From the NCBI GenBank assembly GCA_037833965.1, contig AP031352.1, positions 27,220,501-27,284,500 of the forward strand: a stretch of DNA of 64,000 bases. The letters are read 5' to 3'. Below the pieces are notes generated by a model. That model was given only the letters and a program-made list of their open reading frames with translations. It had not been told where the DNA came from and searched no databases. Source of the DNA: Marchantia polymorpha subsp. ruderalis. Its lineage: Eukaryota > Streptophyta > Marchantiopsida > Marchantiales > Marchantiaceae. Positions 11,501-23,678 of the stretch are shown here, piece after piece (the first letter of the stretch is position 1; each line of letters opens with the position of its first letter). A program made the translations under genes and the position numbers.

Positions 11501-13585
11501 TTAATCAATCGGAGCAAGAATCTGGTCTTCTTCTACTCCTACGTTAACTTCATGACTCTACTCAAAATACAGCACATCCAATAGGTTATGGGAATCTCTT
11601 TCGTTAACAATCGAAAAAAAGGTGGTCCACATGACTTTTAATATATCAACATGGAATGCTGTTCATACCTGACGAGCAAGTTGTTGATGATAAAGTGCTC
11701 CCGCAGATTCCTTCGTAACTGGAGAAACTATACCCACACTAAGTAACCAATCCTGCATTTCTTGTTTTCCCATCTCCTCGTCGTCTGCAGCTGACATTTG
11801 CTGACTGGGAGCTGCTAATAACTTGATTCGCATTCTCTCTGCTAGGCTGACCATCTCCTTGGCTTTGCTCTACTCACAGTACAGTTTCCAACATGAGTAC
11901 TTATTGATGCTACACTCAGGAAAGGTGTCAACTACTAACTGTGGAGTAGATCTCATAGCATAAGAAGTAGGGTCACTTATTGCTTCAAATGCCAACAAGG
12001 ACAGTCAACAGATCTTCTCAGAAGGTTTACACGGCAAACAGTTTCAATGTCCTTAACATTAATCAGAAAATTACGCATTTCCGTTGAAACAGTTTCGTTG
12101 ATAATTCACAACATGGGTGAAGGAAAGATTTAGTTTTGTGACCATATGATAACCGTAACAAGACCCCTGGATAAAGCCGGGCATGCATCTTACAAAGGTC
12201 CAATCGTGTGATTTTAGTGTCTGAAAACTGATGATCCATTTCCCCTCCTACTTTTTGCCGCACATGGCTCGATATTCTTAAATGGATAAGTCCATTCAGA
12301 TTTGGGTTTAAACAATCAGGGATTTTCCAGACGGTATGATCTACCTTACATCAAAACGATCTCCATGGTTTTCATAGCTTTTGAGAGCAAATTATATGAC
12401 GAAAACCGTCTCAAAGTATGTGATGTGGGAGATAAATAAGATTCTCCATGTGTACTAAATATTTTGCATTCGTAGGAGACGCTAGTGAGCATGAAAGGTT
12501 GCAGCAGGAGTACAGTTGCACAGAATGATCTGTATCGCTCTAAAAGCTTTAACGACAGCTTGCACAAAAGCATGGTCAGTTGAAAACCAGAAACAAATAG
12601 CATCCAGTTTCAAGCACAAATCAATTCTTTAGTTGCTAAATGCACAATTTCCCTGCATAGAGTAGCTCTATAATCAGTTCATGCCCTTCAACTCTTCCCA
12701 GGTCACTCAATACACATGCAAGTATCTCAACTGTCTTCTAAGCTGAAAGTTTTGTTAGCTGAGTTTGACTCTGTTATAAATAGTACGATAGCTCCAGGTA
12801 GACTCGGATTTTGAATATGAATTGCTTGGCTTGAAAGAAATCTCATCATCGTTATCAGTGACGGCGATAAGCAATAGCGGAATCTCACAAGTCAGGGAGT
12901 AGCTCACCATCAAAGCATTCAAGTCTGAAAAAGCCTCCTGTAAATTTTTATCAGCCTCGTCCAACTGCTCCTTTTCTTTACGTAATATACCTGAAACGCC
13001 TGCCATAGCAGGATTAAGCTTCCGCACTAGGGGCACACTGCCAAGTTGGTCCGCAGGTCCACGTACGGAGTGGCTGTTTCCAGCTGGTCCCCCGGCTATA
13101 GACTGTTGAGCCACAACCCTAACATTCTTGATATCTGCTTCCCATGCCTTGGCCTCAATTACCTCTCCCAGTTTTGAGATGAAGGAATCGGAAGATGTTT
13201 GACCGCGAAAGATCATAACTAGAACGATAGCTGACTCTGTGGCAGAATTTGCTCCATCCGCAACCGATCCATTCTTAGTCCACAACTGAATTCTCATTCG
13301 AGAAGCAACGAACATGCTCTTCAGTGTTTTTTTCGGGGGGAAGACACGGCACACAGCTCCCAAAGCTATAGCACCAGCGTTCTTCGAATTCTCATCCACA
13401 CATACAATTCGATGAGTAGTTAGGATGACTACTACGTTGCGAAAGGAAGGAGCATTTGGTACAGTCTCCAGCTGCATTTCCACACCATCTACCAACTGAC
13501 ACTCGATCTCATTGGGATGGAAAATAGGCCGCCCGGCTCCTGTCAGCTGGGCAGGTCTCAAAACTTCTGCCCAAATTCTATCCAT
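8557..13585 (-). CDS. VPS36: ESCRT-II subunit VPS36
   Basis: Vacuolar protein sorting 36, the ESCRT-II subunit that binds ubiquitin and lipid and acts on endosomes in multivesicular-body sorting. Seven exons (high to low): 13585-12908, 11869-11669, 10751-10658, 10451-10394, 10254-10185, 9318-9183, 8645-8557. They total 1,326 bp and code for 441 aa, close to the usual plant length of about 440. All joins are GT-AG and phase-consistent. The N-terminal part (about 1-145) is the GLUE domain, with RIQLWTK and ILTTHRIV segments. The rest is the EAP30/winged-helix region, including [37 protein letters not shown] and [16 protein letters not shown]. The end reads [17 protein letters not shown], the normal VPS36 terminus. 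The ATG at 13585 is preferred, because the codon just before it is GTG. The 917-bp intron 10752-11668 holds a Helitron-like hairpin. Confidence 0.93.
11136..11160 (+). repeat. Helitron-3'-end-like hairpin, copy 1
   Basis: AGACC, then a CCAC/GTGG hairpin closed by ACC/GGT, then GCTAG followed by T. It lies inside a VPS36 intron. It shares the AGACC...CGGTGCTA frame with the motifs at 30404 and 55018. A hairpin followed by CTAG and a host T is how plant Helitrons end, but no 5' TC end was identified. Confidence 0.4.
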
Positions 13586-14520
13586 CACTTCTTCCGAGTC
13601 TCCACCACCAACAGATGGATCAAAAGTATAGAGGATTTTGAACTATGCCGCAATACTCGTCACCATCTACGGCCATAACCATTGAGTCTAAACAATCCAA
13701 CTTCTCCATGGTAGTCAAATCAACAGCGACTAGATAAGTTCACACTCATCATTTTCCACATCAGATGAATCCTGCAGAACTATTCAGGAAGTTTGAAGTC
13801 TTCGTCGTCCTCCGAATTTGAGTAGCTCCCGGAAATGGGCGATCACATATCCGTCAATCTGACCCTCTCTGCTCGTCTGTATGAGGGCACTGCAGAATTG
13901 AGACCAGTGTGTCTGATTGCAGATCAAGAAAAAATTGATTAAATAAAATGTTGGGAATCACCGCACACTTGATCCCCACTCGAACCCAATTGAGGCCGCG
14001 GTTTCAGGGAAAATCATCGAAGCCCGGTACATATTTACAGTGCAGTGCGTAAGCTGTGTGATGCGACACACTAACCAGAGTGAAGGATTTGGGGTGAAGG
14101 AGATTTCACAGCGATGAAATTTTGGACTGTCAAACCTCCCTCGATTGATGCAAACCAGCAGCACAGAAATGTTAGCTGGTGTTCTGTTGCTGCGCTTAGA
14201 ACTTCGGTGTTAAATTCGGTACATGTGTCGTCTTACATGGCGTCGCGATACTCAGCCTCCTTACTCACATGATGAATGTGCTTCACGTTCTCCAGCCGGA
14301 CAAGATCAGATCAAGTGACAATTGCTTCGGTGTCAAGTCGCGAAAACCGAGTAATAAGGCCATTGGAGTATCCCACAAATCGGATTAAATCAAGGGGAGG
14401 GGAGGTATACTATGGGTCTAGGTCCATTATGATCACAAGAGTTGATGACCCAACGAACAGCGAAACCAACTACTCATATCCAACACGTCAGGCGAGCACC
14501 TTACATAAAAGAATCACTTA
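13586..14520. other. Upstream region of VPS36
   Basis: Moderate base composition with no recognised coding sequence. It should contain the VPS36 5' UTR and promoter. The open frames at 13958-14164 and 14276-14521 match nothing. At about 14520 the sequence turns AT-rich. Confidence 0.45.
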
Positions 14521-15428
14521 GTTGAACTTTGGCGTTATAGAATGGATAAATTCTTCAACACGAGAATTTTCCATATAAGATCCACTATATTGAAGATGAA
14601 AGTTTGGTGTTCTAGATAGATCAATCTCTTGTAAACAAACATGTATTTACTATAATCTAAAAATCAACTCTATGCTATGAACATCATTTTTGTAGAATTT
14701 GAAACATGAATGATTTCTCCTAAACTTTCTATAGTTTTTTATATATATTTCACAAATCAGTTGGTAGTTGTAACATACACTCATAAACTATTGTACTTAC
14801 AAAACTATATTAGTTAAATTAAAGAAATTTGTGTGGATGCAAATATCATATGCAAATTACACACTGTGATTCTAGTTTGGGTTGTAAGTTTTTGTACTTG
14901 ATTCATTATTGTATGTTGTGAAAAGAAACAATGATTTAATGTGATAATGTTAGAATGATCAAGAAGATTCAGGCCACTGTCACATAACCTGCGGATGGCA
15001 CTAAGCTCCTAGCTAGGGTTTATCCTGGTTTTCGTAAGACTCAGTCGGCTAGTTGGAGATAATATTGTTATCTCTACCACAACCTCGTCAATGTCTTGGG
15101 AGTGAAAAGGAGCTTCCAACAGAAATCTAGTACATCGAGATAGAGGAGAATACCACCTTATACTCCAATAACTCAAATTCATGTGTTTCATCGCAATCTT
15201 CACTTTCTTCTCGTAGGCTACCACAGTGAAGAATGATGTTCACAGTCTCATTTTTCTTCTTAAATATTGCAATTCACATTGTTTTGGACGATGGAATGTC
15301 TTGAGATAGATGAATGTATCATTTTGATGTGGTATTGGCAACAAACGTGTTGCATATCTATTATGGTACAGAGATTCATGCTAGAAAGTGTGACTAGGTC
15401 TTGACGTTTATGGGTACATGATAGAGGT
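14521..15428. other. AT-rich DNA before the Harbinger remnant
   Basis: No gene-like signal. It may be the 5' part of the PIF/Harbinger element, but I found no terminal inverted repeats. Confidence 0.4.
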
Positions 15429-15990
15429 TTGGGGCAACCCGAATTCTTTGATGAAAATTTGCTCGACTCATTCAATGCAAGGGAGTTCAAGAGTCGCATG
15501 CGGATGGATATTTCTACATTTTGGTCTTTGTGTTTCATTCTCGAGCCTTCATTGGAGAGACAAGATATCAACATGTGGATGGTTGTACTAGTTCAAGTGA
15601 AAATGGAGGTATTAATCTCAAGATTGGCCATTGATAATTCCATGCAGAGCATTGCAAATTTATACATGATTGGTTTGTCAACAAGTCAACAAGTTGTCAA
15701 TCAATTCACTAATACTATGAAATTGCTTCTACTCAAAAAATACATATGATTGCACTCCATCACCACTATGGACAAATTTGCTTTAGAATTTTTTAAAATT
15801 CATGAAATATCGTATGTGGTTGGTGCGATGAATGATTCTCACATATCAATCGTAGCATTAGATTACATGCGGCTGATTATTACAATTGTAAGGTATTTCA
15901 TTCTATACCACTACATAGTGTTATATCTAGCAATTGTTTATTTTGGAATTTTGACATAAAATGGGTCAAAATACATGTGGAGTCTATTGA
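15429..15990 (+). pseudogene. Broken PIF/Harbinger (DDE_Tnp_4) transposase
   Basis: The reading frame shows a Harbinger-type order: MRMDISTFWSLCFILEP, then MVVLVQVKMEVLISRLAIDNSMQSIANLYMIGLSTSQQVV (family: valences of LWRLATGDSYRTIANLFGIGRSTV), a TGA stop at 15747-15749, then in the same frame YVVGAMNDSHISI. After a frameshift between about 15850 and 15872 it continues as ADYYNCKVFHSIPL and CLFWNFDIKW, matching the family ADYYNRKGFHSI / FWDYDIGW blocks. The first catalytic Asp of the expected IDGTHI motif is Asn here. The stop, the frameshift and the lost Asp make it inactive. The C-terminal part of the DDE domain is not seen. Confidence 0.8.
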
Positions 15991-16429
15991 TCGAAGAAAA
16001 ACAGGAAGAGTAAGTGCCTGGTACTTCACAACAATCAATTTCTTTGCCACCTCTGATATTATCAATTGCCACTCTCTCCCGTGTGATAAAGCAAGAGTTG
16101 GTCTGTTAATGATCGACGAGGGTTCACCGGCGTTGCCAATCGTCTGGCTTGGCCCTCATTCTCTGTAATTCTAGATTTTTGTATTCCTTGTCGTGAAACA
16201 ACTTCTTGATTGTCATACTTATAATTAAAATTCATAAAGTTGAAATCCTCACAAGTGGGTATTCCAATTATCTTTATATTTCCCACAAATTGATCTACAC
16301 AGCTTTTTTTAAGAAAAAGATTCAGCATCATCATAACACAATCCATTGATCATATGCAAACATGCTTATATTACTCAAAAATTGATCTACACTACTTTTT
16401 ATTGGAAAAAAATCCCACCATTAGACTTT

Positions 16430-16948
16430 GGCAAGGTAAGATAAAAGGTTACCGGTTAATATATGTGTCTTTACTTTTACCCATACCAGTTAGCTTACTT
16501 GCATCACTACTATGTACTTTTATCTTTATCTCATGGTGATTTATCTACTTTTATCTTTACATAATGATAATTTAACCGTTTACCCCGTACACAATCTTTA
16601 TGTATATCACAACTGTGATTTTACTCAAATTTGAAGTTGTGTTGGGAGGCAAAAACAATGTCAAAGAATTGTTAGTGAAGCATGGCAATGACACCATCTT
16701 CAAGAATCTTCTCATTTCAGCCGCCTTGCTCCTACTCCAGATATTGGACGATGGACTCCAAAAGTTTCCTTGCCATGAAGTCCGTGGTGGACTTTTGCAA
16801 TGATCAAGGTTTACTCGGTAATTACCATGTAATTCATTTAGCTTTATCTTTACTCTACCCGTTACCTTACATATAACCCAGCCTTTACATTTTACCTCTA
16901 CTTTTTACTGATTTACCAAGTATGAGCAAAACGTTATCCTATCTTGCC
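16430..16948. mobile_element. Candidate MITE with 15-bp imperfect terminal inverted repeats
   Basis: GGCAAGGTAAGATAA at 16430-16444 is mirrored by TTATCCTATCTTGCC at 16934-16948 (13 of 15 positions match as an inverted repeat). The interior holds many TTTATCTTTA and TTACC-like subterminal motifs on both sides. No clear target-site duplication was found, so the boundaries are tentative. It may have depended on the nearby Harbinger element, but the ends of that element are unknown. Confidence 0.45.
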
Positions 16949-18700
16949 GAGACCTACCCATCATAACACAATCCATTGATCATATGCACACATGGTTATA
17001 TAAGTTGGTTGTCTAAATTATATAAATTAGCTTAATTTATATAATTAAGCATTATGTGCAATTCTTAATTCTTGTATTGTTTGTCATACAAGATACTTTT
17101 GATTATCATTGTTATAATTAGTATTCATACACTTGATTTTTTGATTAATGTGTGCTCCAAGGATTTCAATAATCTTCCAAGTTGATCAACACCAACTTTG
17201 ATTGGAAAAAAAGTCTGCCATCATAACAAATTCATTAGTATTCATACATTTGAGCTCCTCACGAATGGATGTTTGAAAGAGCTTGATAATCTTCACAAGT
17301 TGATGAAAGTATCTTTCTCCTTAAAAGAGTGGAGTTCCCACCATAACACAAGCACTAACCATATGTTATTGGCTATTGTGTACTATGTGACGTTGAAAAT
17401 AAGCTTAAAAGTCAACAGTATTGATAACATATATACAAAATATTAGATTACCTTTCATCAACACTTTAGCACACAACAATTCCAAAGTACTATACTTTTA
17501 TGGAACAAAAGATTTTGAGCTTTTATATTGTGATGGCATACATTAATGTCATTGTGGATGTTGACAAGAGAACGGCAAATTTAGTAAGCGTAGAATTTGT
17601 TTTGATTGTAACGATAGCTTTTTGTTACTTCAACGTGAATGCACTTAATATAGATTCAAATGTTTTATTGAGTTTTTGTTTGATTATATATTTAAGAATG
17701 ATATAAAGCTGAGATCACAAACTTTGATTTAAACAAGCGAAGCAGTATTTTCCCAAACAAACAAGATGACATTTCAATTATCAAGATTTTGTTTAATTCA
17801 TGATTCAAAAAAATTGCATCTAGATGAATTGAACAAGTTGTGAAATTTTTTTTGTTTTTAATGATCAATAAAAACACTTTATTCAATTTACATACAAAAA
17901 TCACTTTCAAATCAAAATTCATTCCTACAACATTCATGATAATTCATATATATTAGATCCATCCAATTCTAGAAGTACCATAACTCTTAGTGGTGAGAAT
18001 GGTAATAAAGTCATTATAACTTTATTACCATGAAAATTTACATTTATTAAATTGCAGACTTTTTGTTGTTTTAGATTGTGGAGAATACTTAGCACTTAGT
18101 GTAAACTTAATAATGATAAACACTTGTTAAGTTAACTAGCCAAGCATTTGATTCACTCTTTTAGATTGTTCTGCAACGAACTTGCAACCCATGTCTTAGC
18201 GAGATGAGATTAAAAGCCCCTTAACATCCCATCTTCAACAATACTTGTAATCTTTCAAATGCCTTAATTAACATTTGATGTATCATCACATGAACTATAA
18301 AATATTATCAGTTACTATTTTCATTATCTTAAATTCTACACATAAGAAATACATGTTTCAGTCTACATAGCAGAGATTAGTAGCATTTCACTGTATACAT
18401 GAATTAATCAGCAATGCTTGAAAAATGTAATCCACTCAGTATTTAAGCAGACTTTATTCATCAACATGCAGACACAAAATGCTTCCAAACTGAAATGAGA
18501 AGAAGTTTACTATTCTATATTGTATGAATTGAACATAGCACCCATGAACCCCACACATACGCATACGATTACTTAATTTGTGTTAGAAGTGTACTATAAA
18601 TCAATCAAGGATTGAAAAGCCATAGATCTACACATATGATCATATAGCGCCATTCACATGATGTATTGTTCTCTCACCATGTACTCTGGTTCCAGCTGCA
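16949..18700. other. AT-rich DNA with dispersed short repeats
   Basis: No supported gene. The phrase CATAACACAATCCATTGATC occurs at about 16333 and 16965, and degenerate versions at about 17221 and 17342, so this block is built from diverged repeat copies. A perfect 12-bp inverted repeat sits at 17999-18031. Confidence 0.5.
17999..18031. repeat. Perfect 12-bp inverted repeat, 9-bp loop
   Basis: ATGGTAATAAAG at 17999-18010 and CTTTATTACCAT at 18020-18031 are exact reverse complements around a 9-base AT-rich spacer. It may be a small foldback or MITE remnant. Confidence 0.9.
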
Positions 18701-18905
18701 AGAAAAAAAACAAATGTGTTGAACTACGCACCACAGAAACAGTACGTGGTATTATCCGAAACCCGTAAGAGTGTGGCCGTAGTCGTGGTCTCTACTGAAG
18801 TACCGAACTGTGCGTTGATTCCTGCTTCTCGTTCACTAGCGCAGGAAACAGGTTCTGAAATCATGACAGGGGAATGAACTTCTCTGAGGGAAGGCACTCG
18901 GCTCC

Positions 18906-18914
18906 TTAGGGTTT
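18906..18914 (-). promoter_or_regulatory. Telobox (AAACCCTAA) upstream of mitochondrial EF-Ts
   Basis: TTAGGGTTT on the plus strand, 124 bp upstream of the EF-Ts ATG. Teloboxes are known in promoters of plant translation genes such as EF1A and ribosomal proteins. The position fits the promoter or 5' UTR. Function here is inference. Confidence 0.45.
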
Positions 18915-19037
18915 GTGGATCGACAAATCAGCTCGATCAATTTGTGAATGGGTGGTGTCTTTGCTCGTCGTTTCGCACTTCGGACAACCCATTCGGTGTC
19001 GTTGCGTCGCTGAGCAGTGGCCAAAGGAATCCACAAA

Positions 19038-21990
19038 ATGACCGGGCCAAGCAGCAGACTGGCCCAGCCGGTCGCTCGTGCCTTCCAGTACATCGGAAAT
19101 CGGATTTCTCATTTGGAAATTCTTCCCACAGGCGTGAGGGCATTTGGATCCTCAGCACCTGAATCGTCTGTTGCTCTGATCAGGCAGCTCAGGGAGAGAA
19201 CTGGAGCCCCCATGAAGGATGTGAAATCTGTTCTGGTGCAGTGTGATTGGGATTCAGGTGCATTTGCTTTCCGCACCCACTCGCCTCTCGGTACACTCGC
19301 TTGAAAATTTGATATGTCACGAAATTCAGCCCTCTGGTATATTGTGTCCGGATAAACTTTGAAACTAGGAGGTGCTGCTTTGCCGATCCGATAGGAGCTT
19401 GGAGAATTGGTCACGGTAACTTTAATTAAGGGGTGTCCCGATCAGTCTTTTAATTGCCAGAGGTAGGATGGATTTTTTTCGGGACACATAAAGCTTGCAG
19501 AGATGAATGCTTCCGGAGCCGATACTTTGGTTGTTACTCACGGAGCAAATAAAATCTACGGGGGTGTATTGAGATCAAAATTGTCTTTGGGGAATTAGTG
19601 AAGACGTCCGACTTAGAATTATCTAGCGGAGAAGTAAAGCCATACCGTTCAGACAATCTGCCAATTCGTTAAGTGCCACAACTGGTAGTTGTGAAACTTA
19701 ATTTGGCTAGGTCCTTGCCCTCCACCTGCTGTACTGTGAATTTGGACTGTGGCTAGGTACGCAAAATATAATTTTCTGGGTGAATGTTCATCATATAGCA
19801 TCATGTTCGAGAAGGGTTTAGGAAACGGACAGATCCTCAAGAGATTCATTCATCTTAGGACTTGATCACATGACTCTGAATGAACTGCGTAAATTATATT
19901 GAGTTTAAAATTGTCGACTGGTACAGGTGCCTTGCTAGTTTCTCTGACGAACAGATCTGTGGTGATTGAGCAGAAGCTGCTTACACCGAATTGAGGAAGA
20001 AAGGACTGGCGGCTGCTGGAAAGAAAGCATCGAGAGTTGCTGCAGATGGTCTTCTGGGAGTTGCACAGGAGTCTAGAGCCGCAGCTGTGGTAGAAATAAA
20101 TAGCGAGACTGATTTTGTTGCCAGAAATGACCTATTCCAGCATTTGGTATCACAGGTAGCGAAAGCTGCTCTATTGGCGGAATCAAGCCCTGGGTCGGCG
20201 GGCGAGGCGGCCGTCATTAATATGGAAGCACTTGAGGTAATTTAGCAGACTACAATTGTGTTGCCTGTTAGACCTCGGCTTTGCCTGTTTCCGGTGAGAA
20301 CTGCTGAGCAACCTTGATCGTATATCTTCTTTAGAGTTACAGACGGTCCGTAAATTGTGTCCTTTTCTTTGTTACTCTACCATCACGCGGGCATATCAGC
20401 GTGAAGGAAATCAAGCGGTTGTAGAATAACGCCGGGTTTCTTGTCTTGGTTTGTAGTCTGCAAGCGTGGAGCTCAGTCATCCGAAGCTTTCTGGCCGATC
20501 TACAGTTTCTGACGCAGTTGCCGAAGTGGCGTCGATCATGGGAGAGAACGTCAAGCTCCGAAGGGGTTTCCATATGTCTTCATCATCGGGATTTGTTTAT
20601 TCTTATCTACATTCCAGCACTCACAGTGGTCCGTTCCTTACGTTTCTCACATCTATGCTGTGTCGTTTCGCGAAGGATTAGGGAGGATCTTAAAATTTCA
20701 TCCATTCTACGACCCGGTTTTTCGCTGATGAAGAACGGATTAATTGTATGTGGAATTTGTTTGGTTTCATGGCAAGTAGATTGTTTAGATATCTATCACA
20801 ATGTATCAAGCTATGTTTACACCGTACCTTTGGTCTACTCTGAATACTTGTTACGACTTTAGCGATTCAGGTTGTTAAGGCATGGAAGTTAACAGATGTT
20901 TGGCTAAATCTTGGAGCTCATTACGGTGTCGCAGGTCTTGCCCGAGTCGTGGGACTTTTATCATTAGAACCTCAGGAGTCACCATCAGACTCCCAATCTG
21001 GCTCAGATCCAGCAGAGCTTTCCACTTTGGGAGAGTCATTAGCAATGCATATAGTGGCGCAGAGACCTTTGTTCCTTTCTAAAGATCTCGTGGCCGAAGA
21101 GGCTTTACAGCATGAACGCAACATTCTTACATCTCAGGTATAGTCTTCGTCATCGTTGCCAATAGATGAAGTATTATTCGTCCTGTCTGCTGCATGCGAT
21201 TTGTAGGAAGCAGGGCCGCACTGTCCTTTTCAATTCTTCTGAACGCTTCAGTGATCAGAGCAGGCACTTGCATCGGGTAAACCTGCAAATGTTGTTGAGA
21301 AGATGGTTTCCGGACGCTTGAGTAAGTACGTTCAAGAGGTGGCACTGTTACAGCAAAAGTATGTTTTGGATGAGTCTAAAACTGTTCAGGTAAGATTATG
21401 CTCTTCTTCTCTCAATAGTTGTTGAACGCGTACAATGTACTTCGCAATTTTCATTGTGATGATCATCGCCAGGATCGTGAGTCTGCCTCTTTGGAGCGTG
21501 TTTAGATGTTTCTTATGAACGAATGAGTTGAACGAGATTAACGTGGAGCAAGCCTCGTTATATGAATGAGTGCTGTTCTATGCGATGTGCACATGATGCA
21601 TATTTGCTTTTCGCAGGATGAAACAATGACTTGGATAGGTATTGCAGTCCTAGAAGTCAGGATGCGGGTTTATGAGTAAGAACGAAATCAGTAACAAGCA
21701 CCTGATTATCATCGGATGACATTCTCGTGACATTGTGTGTGTCCAGGCTGTGTTGAATGATGCCTCGAAGCAACTGCAAAGACAATACAGCATTGGCCGG
21801 TTTTTACGTATGGAAGTTGGTGAAGGGATTCAAAGGTATGTCTATATTGTCCCCGTCCAAAGAAATAAGAAGCTGAACAGCTCTGAGAACACTGGCTGGG
21901 GATCGCTTCTATTCTTACATAACATTTGTTATCTTGATGTGCAGGGAAGAGAAGAATTTTGCAGCAGAAGTAGCGGCACAAGCTGCCTAG
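19038..21990 (+). CDS. Elongation factor Ts, mitochondrial
   Basis: Guanine-nucleotide exchange factor that regenerates EF-Tu-GTP in organelle translation. Seven exons: 19038-19257, 19974-20236, 20457-20628, 20935-21137, 21264-21389, 21747-21835, 21945-21990. They total 1,119 bp, 372 aa, and all phases agree. Residues 1-40 are Arg/Ser/Ala-rich with few acids, fitting a mitochondrial presequence. Residues 51-63, [13 protein letters not shown], are EF-Ts signature 1 (UBA-like domain), and TDFVARN at 119-125 is signature 2. [14 protein letters not shown] and LRMEVGEGI near the C-terminus are also typical. The ATG at 19038 is used because the codon opening the frame at 19017 is GTG. The exon 3 donor (GTCCGT) is weak but required by frame and family alignment. 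The single EF-Ts domain and the animal/plant mitochondrial-like spacing argue against the chloroplast PSRP-7/EF-Ts polyprotein. Confidence 0.93.
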
Positions 21991-23678
21991 TGATTTCGTC
22001 CGTCGAAAGCTGTGATCAGCTCTGAGCACACAACACTCTAGCCTGTGGAGACGCTCTTGATATAGAGAGACAAGAATTTCCTTTGTTGCCTTACGTCTCC
22101 AGTCCGGCCTAAATTCAGTTGCACTGGAATCAGGCCGGACCGAAGCCTGGGCTTTCCATATCCGTTGCATGAGATGCTGAACGCTATCTTACCCTGAGCT
22201 GTAGAAACTGGTTGCACAGAATGTGGACTAGTGGACCGTGTGAAGGATCCTCGATTCGAGAAGTGGAGTTTTGTGTCGCACCGGCATCTCTATGAGGTTT
22301 ACGAACATTGAGAAACGTAGGGAAGTCCATGAACGAAAAGTCACAATATTCTTCACCGCACAAATACATGGACTTCCCAATTATCTAATTTTTAGCTTCC
22401 AGGTCAGTTGGCAATCGCTTGAAGTGCAATTGGCTACAGTTGAAGCTTTGACATCTCTGTGAGGTATTTGCGGACCATCTCGTCTGGAAGTGTCTAGCCA
22501 GAGATAGTAGGAATTGTAGGAAGGATCGGGAAGCAAGGTCAAGTCGCTTGTCTTATCTTGAGACGGAGTTAAGCAGGAAGCGCATGAGGAAATATATTTT
22601 CGAATTAAAATTGCCAGTTGCAGCCTTTGGCGCTAATGTATCCATGCGTGTTTTTTGTGAAGTGCTTCCATCTGACAACCATTCCTTCCCATCCTGTATT
22701 TGGCATGTTCTCGAGTTCTGTTTGTATATTTGATGACAATGTCATATTTCATGTTGAAAAACCCATTTCTTCCACTGACACTTATATATTTTGAACCTCA
22801 ATATGGGAGATGATCTCGTGGACCAACAACATATCTGATGTGAAACCACATTAGATGTGTCACAGGAGAAGCAATGTGTATCATTCTCCAGAGAGTAAAT
22901 TCACAGTAGATTCGGGCCACTTCATTACTTAGAAGAACTTCACGGAATCCAATGGTCCCATTGTTGTGAAATATGATACGCAAAGATAAATACTCAAAAA
23001 AATCCATTTTGATGATAGGACTACATTCCTCGTCTCTGGTTGAAATCTACATCCCTAAGGATAAATTTATCTAACTACAGTGCATTGCATTCTTTAGCAT
23101 CTTGCAATGTAGATATTTTTATTTCGCTGGTGTAAATTATACCTAGAGACTAATCAATTTGCTCAATTGGTGTCGTCACCTGCCCTCTCGTCGTGCTCAT
23201 GACTATATGGCGGTAATAATCAAAATATAAAATCTAGAGTATATTCGCTTTCATGAAAGAACGATATTTCGTAACCATTGGAAGTTCAAATCGTTTCCCC
23301 GTCAATAATAACAGAGTCCCCTCAAAACCGAGAGGGTATGCGCCACTTTGCTTCATAATTATGACATATCTGAAGTATCGTTTCGCTCTGTTGTTTAAAG
23401 AACTCTGAGCGGAAAAACCATCACATGCAGTCACGAGTTCAGGCAGAAGCGCAGAACTCGTCCGTCTTTCTCCAGGTTTGATTCACCATGATAAGGACCA
23501 AAGCAAGTTCTCTTGACCATCCTACGGCGTGTCAATTAGTTTGATAATCAACAAACCCGTGATGATTATAGGCCTAGAACAAGGTATATAACGCGAAGCA
23601 ACAGTCCTGGGAAAATTGTTCTATAACGTGTAGGCAATTCCATCTTTACGTCGAAGCTTGGATATCGTTAACAATCCC
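21991..23678. other. Convergent intergenic region, EF-Ts / thioredoxin-like
   Basis: It contains the 3' UTRs of both flanking convergent genes. No further gene is visible. A 12-bp perfect inverted repeat is at 22320-22378. Confidence 0.5.
22320..22378. repeat. 12-bp inverted repeat with 35-bp loop, downstream of EF-Ts
   Basis: GGGAAGTCCATG (22320-22331) and CATGGACTTCCC (22367-22378) are exact reverse complements. At 330 bp after the EF-Ts stop it may form a stem-loop in the 3' UTR. Confidence 0.85.
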
